Shown here one piece after another: positions 44,994 to 56,990 of a DNA stretch of 64,000 nucleotides. A model generated the notes under the pieces. The model did no database searches. It saw only the letters and a program-made list of their open reading frames with translations, and had not been told where the DNA came from. The position numbers and the translations under genes are program-made. Position 1 is the first letter of the stretch; every line of letters begins with the position of its first letter. The stretch is from Salinicola lusitanus (GTDB taxonomy: Bacteria > Pseudomonadota > Gammaproteobacteria > Pseudomonadales > Halomonadaceae), in NCBI RefSeq assembly GCF_003206045.1, contig NZ_PZJM01000009.1, positions 186,001 through 250,000 of the forward strand, in the 5' to 3' direction.

Positions 44994-45026
44994 GCGACTC
45001 CCGGCGCCGCTGCCCTCCTGCTCCTG

Positions 45027-46181
45027 TCAGGCCGTCTCCCCGATCGGGGTGGTCTCGGTGACGCGCTCGTCGCGAATACGCCGCTCGGACTCGGGGTCGA
45101 ACACCACCATGCGCGAGACATCGAAGGCGAACCGGGTTCGCTCGCCCGGGCGTAACGGTGTGCCGGGGCGCATGCGGGCGTTGACGTGGGTTCCACCCAG
45201 CGTCGTCACCACATAGAGATCCGCCCCGGTCGGCTCGACCAGCGCGACCGGCAGCTCCGCCTCGTGGATGTTGCCCTCGCGATGATTGGCACTGGCCGGG
45301 TCGGTGATCGCCTCGGGCCGCAGCCCCAGGATGACGTCGCGGTCGCACCAGTCACGCAGTGCATTACGGTCGCGCACGACAGGCAGTGTCAGGGTGGACG
45401 CGTCCGTCGCCACCTGGGCAACCGGCAGCCCATCCTGCTCGACGATCCGCGCCTTGACCAGGTTCATCGACGGCGAGCCCATGAAACCGGCGACGAACAG
45501 GTTGTTGGGGTCGTCGTAGACCGCCTGCGGCGTTCCCAGTTGCTGCAGCTCGCCGCCACGCATGACCGCGATCCGGGAGGCCAGCGTCATCGCCTCGATC
45601 TGGTCGTGGGTGACGTAGACGATCGTGGTGCCCAGGCGCTGGTGCAGCTGCTTGATCTCGGTGCGCATGTCGACGCGCAGCTTGGCATCCAGGTTCGACA
45701 ACGGCTCGTCGAACAGGAACAGCTGCGGATCGCGCACCAGCGCCCGCCCCATCGCCACCCGCTGGCGCTGGCCACCGGAGAGCTGGCCCGGCTTGCGGTC
45801 GAGCAGGTTCTCGATCTGCAGCAGCTTGGCGACCCGGTCGATCGCTTCACGGCGCTGCTTGCGCGGGACCTTGCGCATCTCCAGCCCGAAGCCGATGTTG
45901 CCGGCCACGGTCATGCTCGGGTAGAGCGCATAGGACTGGAAGACCATGGCGATATCGCGCCGGGAGGGGTGGACGTCGTTGATGCGGCGGCCGTCGAGCA
46001 GCAGTTCGCCCTCGCTGATCGAGTCGAGTCCGGCGATCATGTTCAGCAGCGTCGACTTGCCGCAGCCCGATGGCCCCACCAGGACCAGGAAGTCGCCCTG
46101 CTCGATCGCGATGTCGATGCCCTTCAGGACATGGGTCTCGCCGAAGCGCTTGTGAACATTGTTGATATGCAGAAAGCTCAT
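45027..46181 (-). CDS. gtsD: Sugar ABC transporter ATP-binding protein (MalK/UgpC family)
   Basis: 384 residues. Walker A GPSGCGKST (about 36-44), Q-loop, signature LSGGQRQRVAMGRALVRDPQLFLFDEPLSNLDA, and H-switch YVTHDQIEAMTL. The C-terminal OB-fold (about 235-384) contains LRPEAI and ends with TGADLYVVTTLGGTHVNARM, as in MalK-type ATPases. Cytoplasmic partner of the two permeases. Last gene of the importer operon, 7 bases after the MalG-type permease. Symbol follows the Pseudomonas gtsABCD gene order and is an inference. Confidence 0.88.
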   Translation of the reverse strand: MSFLHINNVHKRFGETHVLKGIDIAIEQGDFLVLVGPSGCGKSTLLNMIAGLDSISEGELLLDGRRINDVHPSRRDIAMVFQSYALYPSMTVAGNIGFGLEMRKVPRKQRREAIDRVAKLLQIENLLDRKPGQLSGGQRQRVAMGRALVRDPQLFLFDEPLSNLDAKLRVDMRTEIKQLHQRLGTTIVYVTHDQIEAMTLASRIAVMRGGELQQLGTPQAVYDDPNNLFVAGFMGSPSMNLVKARIVEQDGLPVAQVATDASTLTLPVVRDRNALRDWCDRDVILGLRPEAITDPASANHREGNIHEAELPVALVEPTGADLYVVTTLGGTHVNARMRPGTPLRPGERTRFAFDVSRMVVFDPESERRIRDERVTETTPIGETA

Positions 46182-46188
46182 GTGATCC

Positions 46189-47064
46189 TCAGCCCTTGAC
46201 CGATCCCGACATCAACCCGCGCAGGAAATACTTGCCCGCGAGGATATAGACGATGAGCGTCGGCACCGCCGCCACCATCGCTGCCGCCATGTTGACGTTG
46301 TAGGCCTTCACCCCGGTGGAGCTGTTGACCAGATTGTTGAGTGCCACCGTGATCGGCGCGCTGTCGCCGGAAGCGAACGAGACGCCGAACAGGAAGTCGT
46401 TCCAGACGTTGGTGAACTGCCAGATGATGGTGACCACGATGATCGGTACCGAGGCCGGCAGCAGGATTCGGAAGAAGATGGTGAAGAAACCGGCACCGTC
46501 TAGCTGCGCCGCCCGCACCAGCTCGTCCGGAAAGCTGGCGTAGAAGTTGCGGAAGAACAGGGTGGTGAACCCGATGCCATAGACGATGTGGACCAGCACC
46601 AACCCACCGGTACTGTTGGCCAGATGCAGAATGCCCAGCACCCGGGCCATCGGCAGCAGGATGATCTGGAACGGAATGAAGCAGCTGAACAGCATCAGGC
46701 CGAACACGATCTTGTGGCCGCGAAACTTCCACTTGGTCAGCACGTAGCCGTTGAACGCGCCCAGCAGCCCGGAGATCAACACTGCCGGCACCACGATCTT
46801 GATGCTGTTGAAGAAGTAGCCGTGCACGCCGTTGCACTCGAGACCGATGCAGGCGCTGCCCCAGGCCTCGCGCCAGGGGTCCAGGGTCCATTCCCCGGGC
46901 AGCGCCAACATGTTGCCCTGATGGATCTCCTCCAGCGTCTTGAACGACGTGGTCAGCATCACGTAGAGAGGCATCAGATAGACGACCGCAAACAGCGCCA
47001 GGATCGCGTAGAGCACCGCCCGGGTCGCCAGACCCCGGCGTGCAGTGAAGGAAGCGGCACTCAT
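46189..47064 (-). CDS. gtsC: Sugar ABC transporter permease, MalG type
   Basis: 291 residues, six predicted membrane spans beginning AVLYAILALFAVVYLMPLYVMLTTSFKTLEE. The EAA loop is FPDELVRAAQLDGAGFFTIFFRILLPASVPIIVVTIIWQFTNVWNDFLFG (about 172-220), which contacts the ATPase. The extended periplasmic loop between TM1 and TM2 with two cysteines (CIGLECNG) is like glucose permeases of the GtsC/GlcT type. Overlaps the preceding permease by 4 bases. Confidence 0.88.
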   Translation of the reverse strand: MSAASFTARRGLATRAVLYAILALFAVVYLMPLYVMLTTSFKTLEEIHQGNMLALPGEWTLDPWREAWGSACIGLECNGVHGYFFNSIKIVVPAVLISGLLGAFNGYVLTKWKFRGHKIVFGLMLFSCFIPFQIILLPMARVLGILHLANSTGGLVLVHIVYGIGFTTLFFRNFYASFPDELVRAAQLDGAGFFTIFFRILLPASVPIIVVTIIWQFTNVWNDFLFGVSFASGDSAPITVALNNLVNSSTGVKAYNVNMAAAMVAAVPTLIVYILAGKYFLRGLMSGSVKG

Positions 47065-47969
47065 GATCGGGGCTCCCGCAGCTCGGAGTAGAGATAGGGG
47101 ATGATCAGCGCGGCGATCACCGCCAGCATGAACACCGCGCTGGCCGCGGCGATACCCATTTCGTTACGCGAAAAGGCGTAGGAGTACATGAAGGTCGCCG
47201 GCACCGCGGTGGCATTGCCCGGCCCGCCGCCGGTCATCGCCACGATCAGGTCGAAGCTCTTGATCGCCAGATGCGCCAGTACCACGACTGCGCTCAGGAA
47301 AACCGGTCGCAGCTGGGGAATGATGATGCGGGCATAGATCTTCCAGGCCGGGGCGCCGTCGATCTGGGCGGCCTTGATCATCTCGCCGTCGATGCCGCGC
47401 AACCCCGCCAGGAACATCGCCATAACGAAGCCGGTGGCCTGCCAGACCGCGGCGATCACCACGGTGTAGATCGCCATGTTGGAATCGATCAGCCAGTTGA
47501 AGCTGAAGCTCTGCCAGCCCAGGTCGTGCATGGTTTTCTCCAGCCCCAGTCCGGGGTTGAGAAACCACTGCCAGGCGGTACCGGTGACGATGAACGAGAG
47601 CGCCATCGGGTAGAGATAGATGGTGCGCAGCACGCCTTCGGCCCGGATTCGCTGATCGAGCAGAATCGCCAGTATCAGGCCCAGCACGATACAGCTGACG
47701 ATATAGAGCAGCCCGAAGACCCAGATGTTGTGCAGCGCGATCCCCCAGGTCCAGGAGGTCCACAACCGCGACCACTGGTGCAACCCGACCCAGGTGTAGT
47801 CCGGCATCATGCCGGAGTCGCTGAACGAGATGTAGCTGGTCCAGGCGATGAAGCCATAGACGAAGAACAGGACCAGGACGCAGGAGGGCGACAGCACCAG
47901 CTTGGGTAGCCAGCGCTGCAGTCGCTCCCGCGCGCTATCGTCCCGCTCCGAAGAAGCATTGGACATCAC
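47061..47969 (-). CDS. gtsB: Sugar ABC transporter permease, MalF type
   Basis: 302 residues, six predicted spans starting LVLSPSCVLVLFFVYGFIAWTSYISFSDS. EAA motif in GEMIKAAQIDGAPAWKIYARIIIPQLRPVFLSAVVVLAHLAIKSFDLIVAMTGGGPGNAT (about 208-265), which fits MalF-like permeases. Lies between the binding-protein gene and the MalG-type permease; the 51-base gap before it holds a stable hairpin (47995-48014). Confidence 0.88.
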   Translation of the reverse strand: MMSNASSERDDSARERLQRWLPKLVLSPSCVLVLFFVYGFIAWTSYISFSDSGMMPDYTWVGLHQWSRLWTSWTWGIALHNIWVFGLLYIVSCIVLGLILAILLDQRIRAEGVLRTIYLYPMALSFIVTGTAWQWFLNPGLGLEKTMHDLGWQSFSFNWLIDSNMAIYTVVIAAVWQATGFVMAMFLAGLRGIDGEMIKAAQIDGAPAWKIYARIIIPQLRPVFLSAVVVLAHLAIKSFDLIVAMTGGGPGNATAVPATFMYSYAFSRNEMGIAAASAVFMLAVIAALIIPYLYSELREPRS

Positions 47970-47994
47970 ATCACTCTCGGCTCGTGAACGAGAC

Positions 47995-48014
47995 GCCCCG
48001 CCTGGCGGCGGGGC
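47995..48014 (-). repeat. Hairpin between binding-protein and permease genes
   Basis: GCCCCGCC (47995-48002) and GGCGGGGC (48007-48014), exact 8-bp arms with a TGGC loop. No T-run. Such structures between a binding-protein gene and its permeases often protect the upstream mRNA from 3' exonucleases and raise binding-protein output. Confidence 0.6.
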
Positions 48015-48020
48015 CGATCA

Positions 48021-49313
48021 TCAGGACGTTGCGCCCTGCACCGCCATCGCCAGCTGCTCGGCGGCGACATCGCTGGGCATGTCGCTGTTGACGAACGAGG
48101 AGATGATGTCGAAAACGGCGTTCTTGACCGATGCCGGTGCGGCATAGCCGTGCGCCATGCTGCCCATCAGCGTGTGGTTCTTGGCCGCGGCCTTGACCTG
48201 CTCGTAACCGCGCTGGGCGCAGGCGTCCAGCTTGTCGGCGGAGAGGTCCATGCGCGCCGGCACCGAGCCCTTGATCTGGCTAAAGGCGATCTGGAACTCG
48301 GGCGAGCCGATGATCGTGGCCATGGTCTGCTGCATCTGCTGCTGCTGAGCATCATCGGTATCGAACATGATCATCAGGTCGCTGTTGAAGGTAACGGCGT
48401 CCTGGGTGCCCGGGGTGCGGAAGCACATGAAGTCCTTGCCCGGCGCGAGATTGGCGTTGAGGAACTCCCCTTTCGCCCAGTCGCCCATGATCTGGTAGAG
48501 CGCCTTGCCGTTGATCACCATCGCCGTGGCCAGATTCCAGTCACGGCCGGGCGAGTTGTCGTCCTTGTACTGCAGCAGCTCGCGCAGGTGGTCGAACGAC
48601 TGGGCCATGGTGTCGGAATCGAGCGCCTCGGGATCGAGGTCGATCATCGCCTTGCGATAGAAGTCGGCGCCACCGGTAGCCAGCACCACGTTCTCGAACA
48701 CCGTGGTGTCCTGCCATGGCTGGCCGCCGTAGGCCAGGCCGGTGTAGCCCGCGTCCTTGGCCTTCTTCAGCGACGCGATGAAGTCGTCCCAGGTCTTGGG
48801 CTGCTCGATATCCAGCTCATCCATCAGCGACTTGTTGGCCCAGACCCAGTTGGTCGAATGGATCTCGAACGGCGCACCGATCCAGTGGCCCTCGTACTTG
48901 GCGAACTGCTGCAACGGCTGCGGGAAGACCTCGTCCCAGTTGCCCGCCTTGGCGACCTCGTCGAGGGAGCTCAAGGCGTCGCGCTTGGCCCAGTCCTGGG
49001 CATCGTAGCCGAGCACCTGGGCCGCCGTCGGCGGGTTGCCAGAGGTGATCCGCGAGCGCAGCACGGCCATGGCGTTGGTGCCGGCGCCGCCCGCTACCGG
49101 CATGTTCTTCCAGCCGATTCCCTGCTCCGACAGCCCATCCTTGAGCGCGCCCAGCGCCTTGGCCTCGCTACCCGAGGTCCACCAGTTGAGCACCTCGACC
49201 TCGCCGTTGGTGGCGGTATCGGCAGCCACTGCACTCGTCGGCAGCGCAAACGCGAATGGCAGCAAAGCCAGTCCCAGGCAGTTCATGACGATCTTGTTTC
49301 GATTGGCGTGCAT
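48021..49313 (-). CDS. gtsA: Extracellular sugar-binding protein (family 1; glucose/mannose GtsA-like)
   Basis: 430 residues. Sec signal peptide: basic start, hydrophobic LGLALLPFAFALPTSA and a likely cleavage after AVA (about residue 29). The mature protein opens EVEVLNWWTSGSEAKALGALKDGLSEQG, then NMPVAGGAGTNAMAVLRSRITSGNPPTAAQVLG, closely resembling the glucose/mannose-binding proteins GtsA of pseudomonads and of Thermus. Periplasmic receptor of the importer. First gene of the operon. ATG at 49313; an internal ATG nine codons on is possible. Sugar identity is inferred. Confidence 0.85.
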   Translation of the reverse strand: MHANRNKIVMNCLGLALLPFAFALPTSAVAADTATNGEVEVLNWWTSGSEAKALGALKDGLSEQGIGWKNMPVAGGAGTNAMAVLRSRITSGNPPTAAQVLGYDAQDWAKRDALSSLDEVAKAGNWDEVFPQPLQQFAKYEGHWIGAPFEIHSTNWVWANKSLMDELDIEQPKTWDDFIASLKKAKDAGYTGLAYGGQPWQDTTVFENVVLATGGADFYRKAMIDLDPEALDSDTMAQSFDHLRELLQYKDDNSPGRDWNLATAMVINGKALYQIMGDWAKGEFLNANLAPGKDFMCFRTPGTQDAVTFNSDLMIMFDTDDAQQQQMQQTMATIIGSPEFQIAFSQIKGSVPARMDLSADKLDACAQRGYEQVKAAAKNHTLMGSMAHGYAAPASVKNAVFDIISSFVNSDMPSDVAAEQLAMAVQGATS

Positions 49314-49402
49314 CCCTTCGATTCCTCTTCTTGTTGGGGAGCGGTATCTCGTTCTTTTACGAAACGGCCCACTTTATTCGATGCCTTGGTGGGGTGATCG
49401 CG

Positions 49403-49431
49403 ACTATTGCCCAACCGCTTTTGCCTAACAA
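49403..49431 (-). promoter_or_regulatory. Candidate promoter of the sugar importer operon
   Basis: On the minus strand TTGTTA (49431-49426), 17 bases, AATAGT (49408-49403). Each element matches four of six consensus bases. It would give a leader of about 80 bases before gtsA. Confidence 0.4.
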
Positions 49432-49621
49432 TACAACCATGGATGCACGCCCGGTCGCGTCGGGTGCCCGTGGCCGACGCCACCGCGCATGGTGGTGCGC
49501 TTTCCGGCCAGACGGGCTCGGCCCCTCCACCCAAAGTCGCATCGACCAATGCGCTATATCGCGGGGCCGAGGTCACGGCCGATTGACTTCGACAAGGCGG
49601 GCTGCCGCGCCAACGACAGGC

Positions 49622-49651
49622 AAAAAAAAGGCCCATCCCGAGGGATGAGCC
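49622..49651 (-). terminator. Rho-independent terminator of gyrB
   Basis: Minus strand reads GGCTCATCC, CTCG loop, GGATGGGCC, then eight T. A 9-bp stem with one G-U pair, about 100 bases past the gyrB stop. Confidence 0.9.
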
Positions 49652-49749
49652 GCTGGTTCGACGGGCCCGCGCTGGCGGACCCGGTGCTAGGGCCTTGTCA
49701 CGCAACGAAGCCTGGGCGGATTCGACGCGCAACCGGAAGGGACGGGCCC

Positions 49750-52167
<2,418 letters not shown>

Positions 52168-52183
52168 TCACTCCATGGTGAAA

Positions 52184-53269
52184 TCATTCCGAATGCAGCC
52201 GCCCGCCGGCCAGTGTCGATGCCACGACATCCGTTTGTGGCTGCCAGACGTCGGCCAGCGCCGCGCGATCGACGCTGGTGATGAAGACCTGGCAGTTGAG
52301 CCGCTCCAACCATTGGCAGAAGATCCGCCGATGATCACCGTCGAGCTCCGCTGGCAGGTCGTCGATCAGGTAAAGGCAGGTGCCTCCCGTCAACTGCTCT
52401 AGCAGGCGCCCCTGGGCCAGTTTCATGGCGCTGACCACCAGTTTCTGCTGACCGCGCGACAGTACCTCCACCGCGGGATGGCGGCCGACGCGAATACGCA
52501 GGTCGGCACGCTGCGGCCCCTGCTGGGTAAAGCCCATCTGGCGATCGGTGTCGCGCCCGGCCTCGAATACCTCCAGCAGGGCCCGCTGCCGATCCCAACC
52601 CCGCGAGTAGCGCAGCGTCAGATCCGGCAGTGGCAACAGCGCCGCCAGGGTCTCTTCGAACACCGGCAGGAAGCGCGTCATGTAACTCGCGCGCAGCCCG
52701 TCCAGACGCTCGCTCCAGTGGGCGAGTTCACGCTCCCAGACATGGATCGACTGGACGTCGATTCTATCATGTCTGAGCAGGGCATTCCGATGTTTCAAGG
52801 CCCTTCTGACCCGCTTCCAGCTGTCCAGAAACTCCCGCTCGGCGTGAAACACGCCCCAATCGAGGAACTCGCGTCGGGCGGCCGGCGAGCCTTCGAGAAG
52901 ACGGAAGGCGTCGGGGTTGATCAACTGCAGCGGCAGCGCCTCGGCCAACTGGGTGATGCGCGAGGCGCGTTCGCCATTGATCCGCAGCTCGAGCTCGGTG
53001 CCATCGCGGCGGCGACGTACCCCGACCGGCAGTGGCGGATCGCCGGCCAGCCGCCCGAACAGCGTCACCTCATCGGCGTCGTGGTCGATCAGCGCCTTGA
53101 GCTTCTGGGTCCGGAACGACCGCGCCATCCCCAGCACGTGGATGCCCTCCAGCAGCGAGGTCTTGCCGCTGCCGTTGGGCCCGGTGATCAGATTGATGTG
53201 CGGCCCGGGCGCCATCTCGAGCGCACCCAGATTGCGCAGGCCGTGAAAACTCAACCGATCGAGCGGCAT
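52184..53269 (-). CDS. recF: DNA replication and repair protein RecF
   Basis: SMC-like ATPase that helps load RecA at gaps. 361 residues from ATG at 53269 (MPLDRLSFHGLRNL). A TTG at 53281 is possible but less likely. Walker A GPNGSGKTSLLEGIHVLGMARSFR (about 33-56), LLEGSPAARREFLDWGVFH, the signature VLSRGQQKLVVSAMKLAQG and Walker B LYLIDDLPAELD. It lies 209 bases downstream of dnaN, and that gap (53282-53490) shows no other feature I can name. Confidence 0.96.
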   Translation of the reverse strand: MPLDRLSFHGLRNLGALEMAPGPHINLITGPNGSGKTSLLEGIHVLGMARSFRTQKLKALIDHDADEVTLFGRLAGDPPLPVGVRRRRDGTELELRINGERASRITQLAEALPLQLINPDAFRLLEGSPAARREFLDWGVFHAEREFLDSWKRVRRALKHRNALLRHDRIDVQSIHVWERELAHWSERLDGLRASYMTRFLPVFEETLAALLPLPDLTLRYSRGWDRQRALLEVFEAGRDTDRQMGFTQQGPQRADLRIRVGRHPAVEVLSRGQQKLVVSAMKLAQGRLLEQLTGGTCLYLIDDLPAELDGDHRRIFCQWLERLNCQVFITSVDRAALADVWQPQTDVVASTLAGGRLHSE

Positions 53270-53490
53270 GGCACGTGACAACTCATGGCAAGAGACAAGA
53301 GGAAACGCCCGACCACCGCGGAAGACGTTGGCGAGAGATGATCGGCCACACCGACGCTGACGGGTAATCGGCGAGCGCGATGAAGCGCGCGGCGCAGGCC
53401 GCCCGAAAAGCGAGACATAACAACGGGGTTAGGCGAGCTTGACGGGCGGCGTGCAACAACGCGATTCGCGCGCGCAGCCATTACCGCTCG

Positions 53491-54594
53491 TCAAAGGCGC
53501 ATCGGCATGACGACGTAGCGCGCATCCCCACCACCCGGCTCTTCCATCAAGGCCGAGCTGTTGGCGTCCGACAGCGTCATCTGCATGCGGTCGGCATCCA
53601 GCACGTTGAGCACGTCGATCAGATAACCGACGTTGAAGCCGATCTCCAGCGCGTCGCCCGAGTACTCGATGCTGACGTTCTCCTCGGCCTCTTCCTGCTC
53701 GGGATTGTTGGCCATCACCTTGAGGTTGTTCTCCTCGAGGTGGAGGCGCACGCCGCGGTACTTCTCGTTGGAGAGGATCGCCGTACGCGCCAGGTTCTGG
53801 CGCAGCTCGCCGCGCTCGGCGATGAACACCTTGTCGCCGCCCTTGGGAATGACCCGGTCGTAATCGGGGAACTTGCCATCGACCAGCTTCGAGGTGAAGG
53901 TGAATTCACCGGTGTTGGCGCGGATGTGGTTGGAGCCCAGCATCAGCTCGACCGGCTCGTCGCTGCCGTCGAGCAGACGCGTCAGCTCCAGCACGCCCTT
54001 GCGCGGCACGATCAGCTTGCGCGGTGCCTCCATCTCGATCTCGGCGCTGCGTTCGCAGACCGCCAGACGGTGGCCGTCGGTGGCGACCGTGCGCACCAGA
54101 TGGTCGGCCAGTTCGAGCAGCATGCCGTTGAGGTAGTAGCGCACGTCCTGCTGGGCCATGGCGAACGAGGTCGAGTCGATCAGGTATTTCAGCGTGCCCC
54201 GCGGCAGCGACAGGGTGGTGTCGTTCTGGCCATCTTCGATGTTGGGGAACTCGGCCACCGGCAGCGTGGAGAGCGTGAAGCGCGAACGCCCGGCGCGCAG
54301 CACGACACGGCCGTCCTCCAGCGAGAAGCTGATGTCGGACTGGTCCGGCAGCGACTTGCAGATATCCATCAGCTTGCGCGCCGGCACCGTGACGGACCCT
54401 GGCTCGTCCACCAGCGCCGGCGTGGCACGGCCGATCAATTCCACCTCGAGATCGGTACCGGTCAATGCCAGTTGTTCGTTCTGGACTTCGATCAGCACAT
54501 TGGAGAGCACCGGCAGGGTCTGGCGGCGCTCGACCACCCCGGCCACCAGCGTCAGCGGGCGCAGCAGGGCTTCGCGAGAGATGGAAAATTTCAT
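53491..54594 (-). CDS. dnaN: DNA polymerase III beta subunit (sliding clamp)
   Basis: 367 residues, canonical length. Dimeric ring clamp. MKFSISREALLRPLTLVAGVVERRQTLPVLSNVLIEV at the N terminus, VATDGHRLAVCER, KFPDYDRVIPKGGDKVF, and the C-terminal DANSSALMEEPGGGDARYVVMPMRL with the peptide-binding MPMRL tail. ATG at 54594. Separated from dnaA by 166 bases in which I see no further gene. Confidence 0.98.
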   Translation of the reverse strand: MKFSISREALLRPLTLVAGVVERRQTLPVLSNVLIEVQNEQLALTGTDLEVELIGRATPALVDEPGSVTVPARKLMDICKSLPDQSDISFSLEDGRVVLRAGRSRFTLSTLPVAEFPNIEDGQNDTTLSLPRGTLKYLIDSTSFAMAQQDVRYYLNGMLLELADHLVRTVATDGHRLAVCERSAEIEMEAPRKLIVPRKGVLELTRLLDGSDEPVELMLGSNHIRANTGEFTFTSKLVDGKFPDYDRVIPKGGDKVFIAERGELRQNLARTAILSNEKYRGVRLHLEENNLKVMANNPEQEEAEENVSIEYSGDALEIGFNVGYLIDVLNVLDADRMQMTLSDANSSALMEEPGGGDARYVVMPMRL

Positions 54595-54760
54595 TGGGGC
54601 TCCGTTGTTGGTTCAATAAGCCTGAAGTTGAATCCGGTAACCGGTGGATCGCTTTGCATCATGGGACGGACGAGCAGACCGTCGGGCCGCGCCGTCTCAT
54701 TCTTGCCGTGCCGGTCGTCGCTAGCAATCCCCGCGGCCAGGGAATTCGTCACGCGCCGCC

Positions 54761-56239
54761 TCAACTGGTCAGCAGTCGCATCAGATTCTTGTAGTCCTCG
54801 CGGATGTCCGCGCTCTCCTCCTTCAGCGCCACCACCTTGCGACAGGCGTGCAGCACCGTCGTGTGGTCGCGGCCACCGAAGGCATCGCCGATCTCGGGCA
54901 AGCTGTGGTTGGTCAGCTCCTTGGCCAGCGCCATCGCCACCTGGCGCGGCCGCGCCACCGAACGCGAGCGGCGCTTGGAGAGCAGATCGGCCAGCTTGAT
55001 CTTGTAGTATTCCGCCACCGTGCGCTGGATGTTCTCGATCCCGACCTGCTTGTCCTGCAGTGCCAGCAGATCCTTGAGCGACTCGCGGATGAAATCCTGG
55101 GTGATCGGCTTGCCCATGAAGTGGGAGTCGGCAATCACCTTCTTCAGCGCCCCCTCCAGCTCGCGCACGTTGGAACGGATTTTCTGGGCAATGAAGAACG
55201 CCGCATCGTGGGGCAGATCGACCTCGGCCTGATCCGCCTTCTTCATCAGGATCGCCACCCGGGTCTCGAGTTCCGGCGGCTCGATCGCCACCGTCAACCC
55301 CCAGCCGAAGCGCGATTTCAGGCGCTCCTCGACGCCGCTGATCTCCTTGGGATAGCGATCCGAGGTCAGGATCATCTGCTGTCCGCCTTCCAGCAAGGCG
55401 TTGAAGGTGTGGAAGAACTCCTCCTGGGAGCGCTCCTTGCCGGCAAAGAACTGGATATCGTCGATCAGCAGCGCATCGACGCTGCGATAGAAACGCTTGA
55501 AATCATTGATCGCGTTGAGCTGCAGCGCCTTGACCATGTCGGCGACGAAGCGCTCGGAGTGGAGATAGACCACCTTGGCGTTGTCTCTGAGACCCGCGAG
55601 GTGGTTGCCCACCGCATGCATCAGGTGGGTCTTGCCCAGACCCACGCCGCCGTAGAGGAACAGCGGATTGTAGGCCCCGCCGGGGTTCTCGGATACCTGG
55701 CGCGAGGCGGCCCGCGCCAGCTGGTTCGACTTGCCCTCGACGAAGGTTTCGAAGGTGAAATTGGGATTGAGTCCGCTGCCGTGCTTGAGGCTACCCTCGA
55801 CCTGGACCTGGCGTTCGCTGCCCCGGCGTCCACTCTCTTCGCGTTCACGGGTTCGATCGAGCTGCTTCTCCTCGGCCGCCTCGTTGGAGCGCGGGCTCGT
55901 CTGAATCCCCGGCGCCGTGGATCGCTGAGGCTGACGACTCGGGGCGGAAACCGGCGCGCCAAGATCCCGCGGCGACACCGCCGCGGCCCGCCGGCTCCCC
56001 ACCGTCAGGTGGACCTTGGGAGGCTTGCTGCTGGAGGCAACCTCGCGCAACAGTTCGTTGATCCGCTTCAGGTACTTGTCGCTGACCCAATCACGGACGA
56101 ATCGGTTGGGGGCCAACAGACAGAGTTCGTCCACTTCGCCGTCCTCGGCCTGCAGAGGACGAATCCAGGTATTGAATTGCTGAGAGCTCAATTCATCCTG
56201 CAGCGAGTTCAGACATTGTTGCCAGAGAGCGACAGACAC
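54761..56239 (-). CDS. dnaA: Chromosomal replication initiator DnaA
   Basis: AAA+ initiator that binds DnaA boxes and melts oriC. 492 residues. Domain I (1-80, [27 protein letters not shown]), a long charged linker (about 85-155), domain III with Walker [19 protein letters not shown] (197-214) and Walker [30 protein letters not shown], and domain IV with the DnaA-box signature [18 protein letters not shown] start at 56239 with GAGG four bases upstream. Its promoter (56285-56313) overlaps a DnaA box. Confidence 0.98.
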   Translation of the reverse strand: MSVALWQQCLNSLQDELSSQQFNTWIRPLQAEDGEVDELCLLAPNRFVRDWVSDKYLKRINELLREVASSSKPPKVHLTVGSRRAAAVSPRDLGAPVSAPSRQPQRSTAPGIQTSPRSNEAAEEKQLDRTREREESGRRGSERQVQVEGSLKHGSGLNPNFTFETFVEGKSNQLARAASRQVSENPGGAYNPLFLYGGVGLGKTHLMHAVGNHLAGLRDNAKVVYLHSERFVADMVKALQLNAINDFKRFYRSVDALLIDDIQFFAGKERSQEEFFHTFNALLEGGQQMILTSDRYPKEISGVEERLKSRFGWGLTVAIEPPELETRVAILMKKADQAEVDLPHDAAFFIAQKIRSNVRELEGALKKVIADSHFMGKPITQDFIRESLKDLLALQDKQVGIENIQRTVAEYYKIKLADLLSKRRSRSVARPRQVAMALAKELTNHSLPEIGDAFGGRDHTTVLHACRKVVALKEESADIREDYKNLMRLLTS

Positions 56240-56284
56240 ACGACCTCACCGAACGTTGAGAGAGAATAGAAAAAACGGCCGCAC

Positions 56285-56313
56285 ATTGTAGCGTCGGCCT
56301 GCCAGGTTATCCA
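56285..56313 (-). promoter_or_regulatory. dnaA promoter with -35 inside a DnaA box
   Basis: Minus strand TGGATA (56313-56308), 17 bases, TACAAT (56290-56285). The -35 lies within the DnaA box at 56307-56315, so DnaA binding should block its own transcription. A second, opposed box lies at 56337-56345. Confidence 0.55.
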
Positions 56314-56710
56314 CACGAAGTCGACTTTCCAACAACTGTGGATAACTCGCCCGTCACCGCTGGCAATACTGTGGATGTCCAGGGTAATCCGCGTGGACAA
56401 GGCGGTGTGGACGGTCTTGCCACACGCCGGCGATCCTCACCCTATGCACGGCTCGTTCGCAACTTCCCCACAACCCAAAAAAAGCCATTAAACCAATGAT
56501 AAATATTGATTTTATAAGGTTATCCACAAAGGTTATCCCCGTCGTTAACCACATGGTGTGATTGACACCCTCGAGCAACTTCGATCTCGCATCCCGAGCC
56601 GATTACCGGCATCGCCACGACAATCGTCGATGGCCACTCACGCCACGGGTCTCCCGTTCGGGGCGTAACGGCTGGCGATCCACTCACAACGGGGTGTGGA
56701 TAATTCACGG
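56300..56710. other. oriC: Origin of replication oriC
   Basis: Lies in the 605-base gap between dnaA and rpmH. Perfect DnaA boxes (TTATCCACA): plus strand 56307-56315 and 56520-56528; minus strand 56337-56345 and 56695-56703. Variants: TTAACCACA 56545-56553, TTATCCCCG 56533-56541, and a two-mismatch box on the minus strand at 56370-56378. An AT-rich stretch at 56473-56530, in contrast to the surrounding GC-rich DNA, is the probable unwinding element and ends in a DnaA box. Gene order matches the pseudomonad-type origin. The exact minimal origin is not defined. Confidence 0.88.
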
Positions 56711-56715
56711 AAAAA

Positions 56716-56744
56716 TTGCACCCGAACCGCGGATTCACTAGAAT
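56716..56744 (+). promoter_or_regulatory. rpmH promoter
   Basis: TTGCAC (56716-56721), 17 bases, TAGAAT (56739-56744). A good sigma-70 match about 100 bases before rpmH, starting 12 bases after the last DnaA box. Confidence 0.65.
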
Positions 56745-56844
56745 TCCCGCTCTTGAGTCGAGTGAGCCCGCTTCCCGCGAATGCGCCGGGCGTCCCGCTT
56801 CAACCAGTTTTCTTTAGAAATCAACTAATTGGGAATTAGCAACT

Positions 56845-56979
56845 ATGAAACGCACCTTCCAGCCCAGCGTTCTGAAGCGTAAGCGCGTCCACGGTTTCCG
56901 CGCCCGCATGGCCACCAAGAACGGCCGTCAGGTCATTGCCCGTCGCCGTGCCAAAGGCCGTAAACGCCTGAGCGCCTGA
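56845..56979 (+). CDS. rpmH: Ribosomal protein bL34
   Basis: 44 residues: [20 protein letters not shown] followed by [24 protein letters not shown], essentially invariant in bacteria. ATG at 56845. First gene right of oriC, 11 bases before rnpA. Confidence 0.98.
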   Translation: MKRTFQPSVLKRKRVHGFRARMATKNGRQVIARRRAKGRKRLSA

Positions 56980-56990
56980 TCGGACGCCGG

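Larger units (their letters stand above)
49314..49749. other. Intergenic region of 436 bases between gtsA and gyrB
   Basis: Contains the candidate promoter for the sugar importer (49403-49431, minus strand) and the gyrB terminator (49622-49651, minus strand). No ORF here looks real by protein character. The 49440-49620 part shows no recognised feature. Confidence 0.6.
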
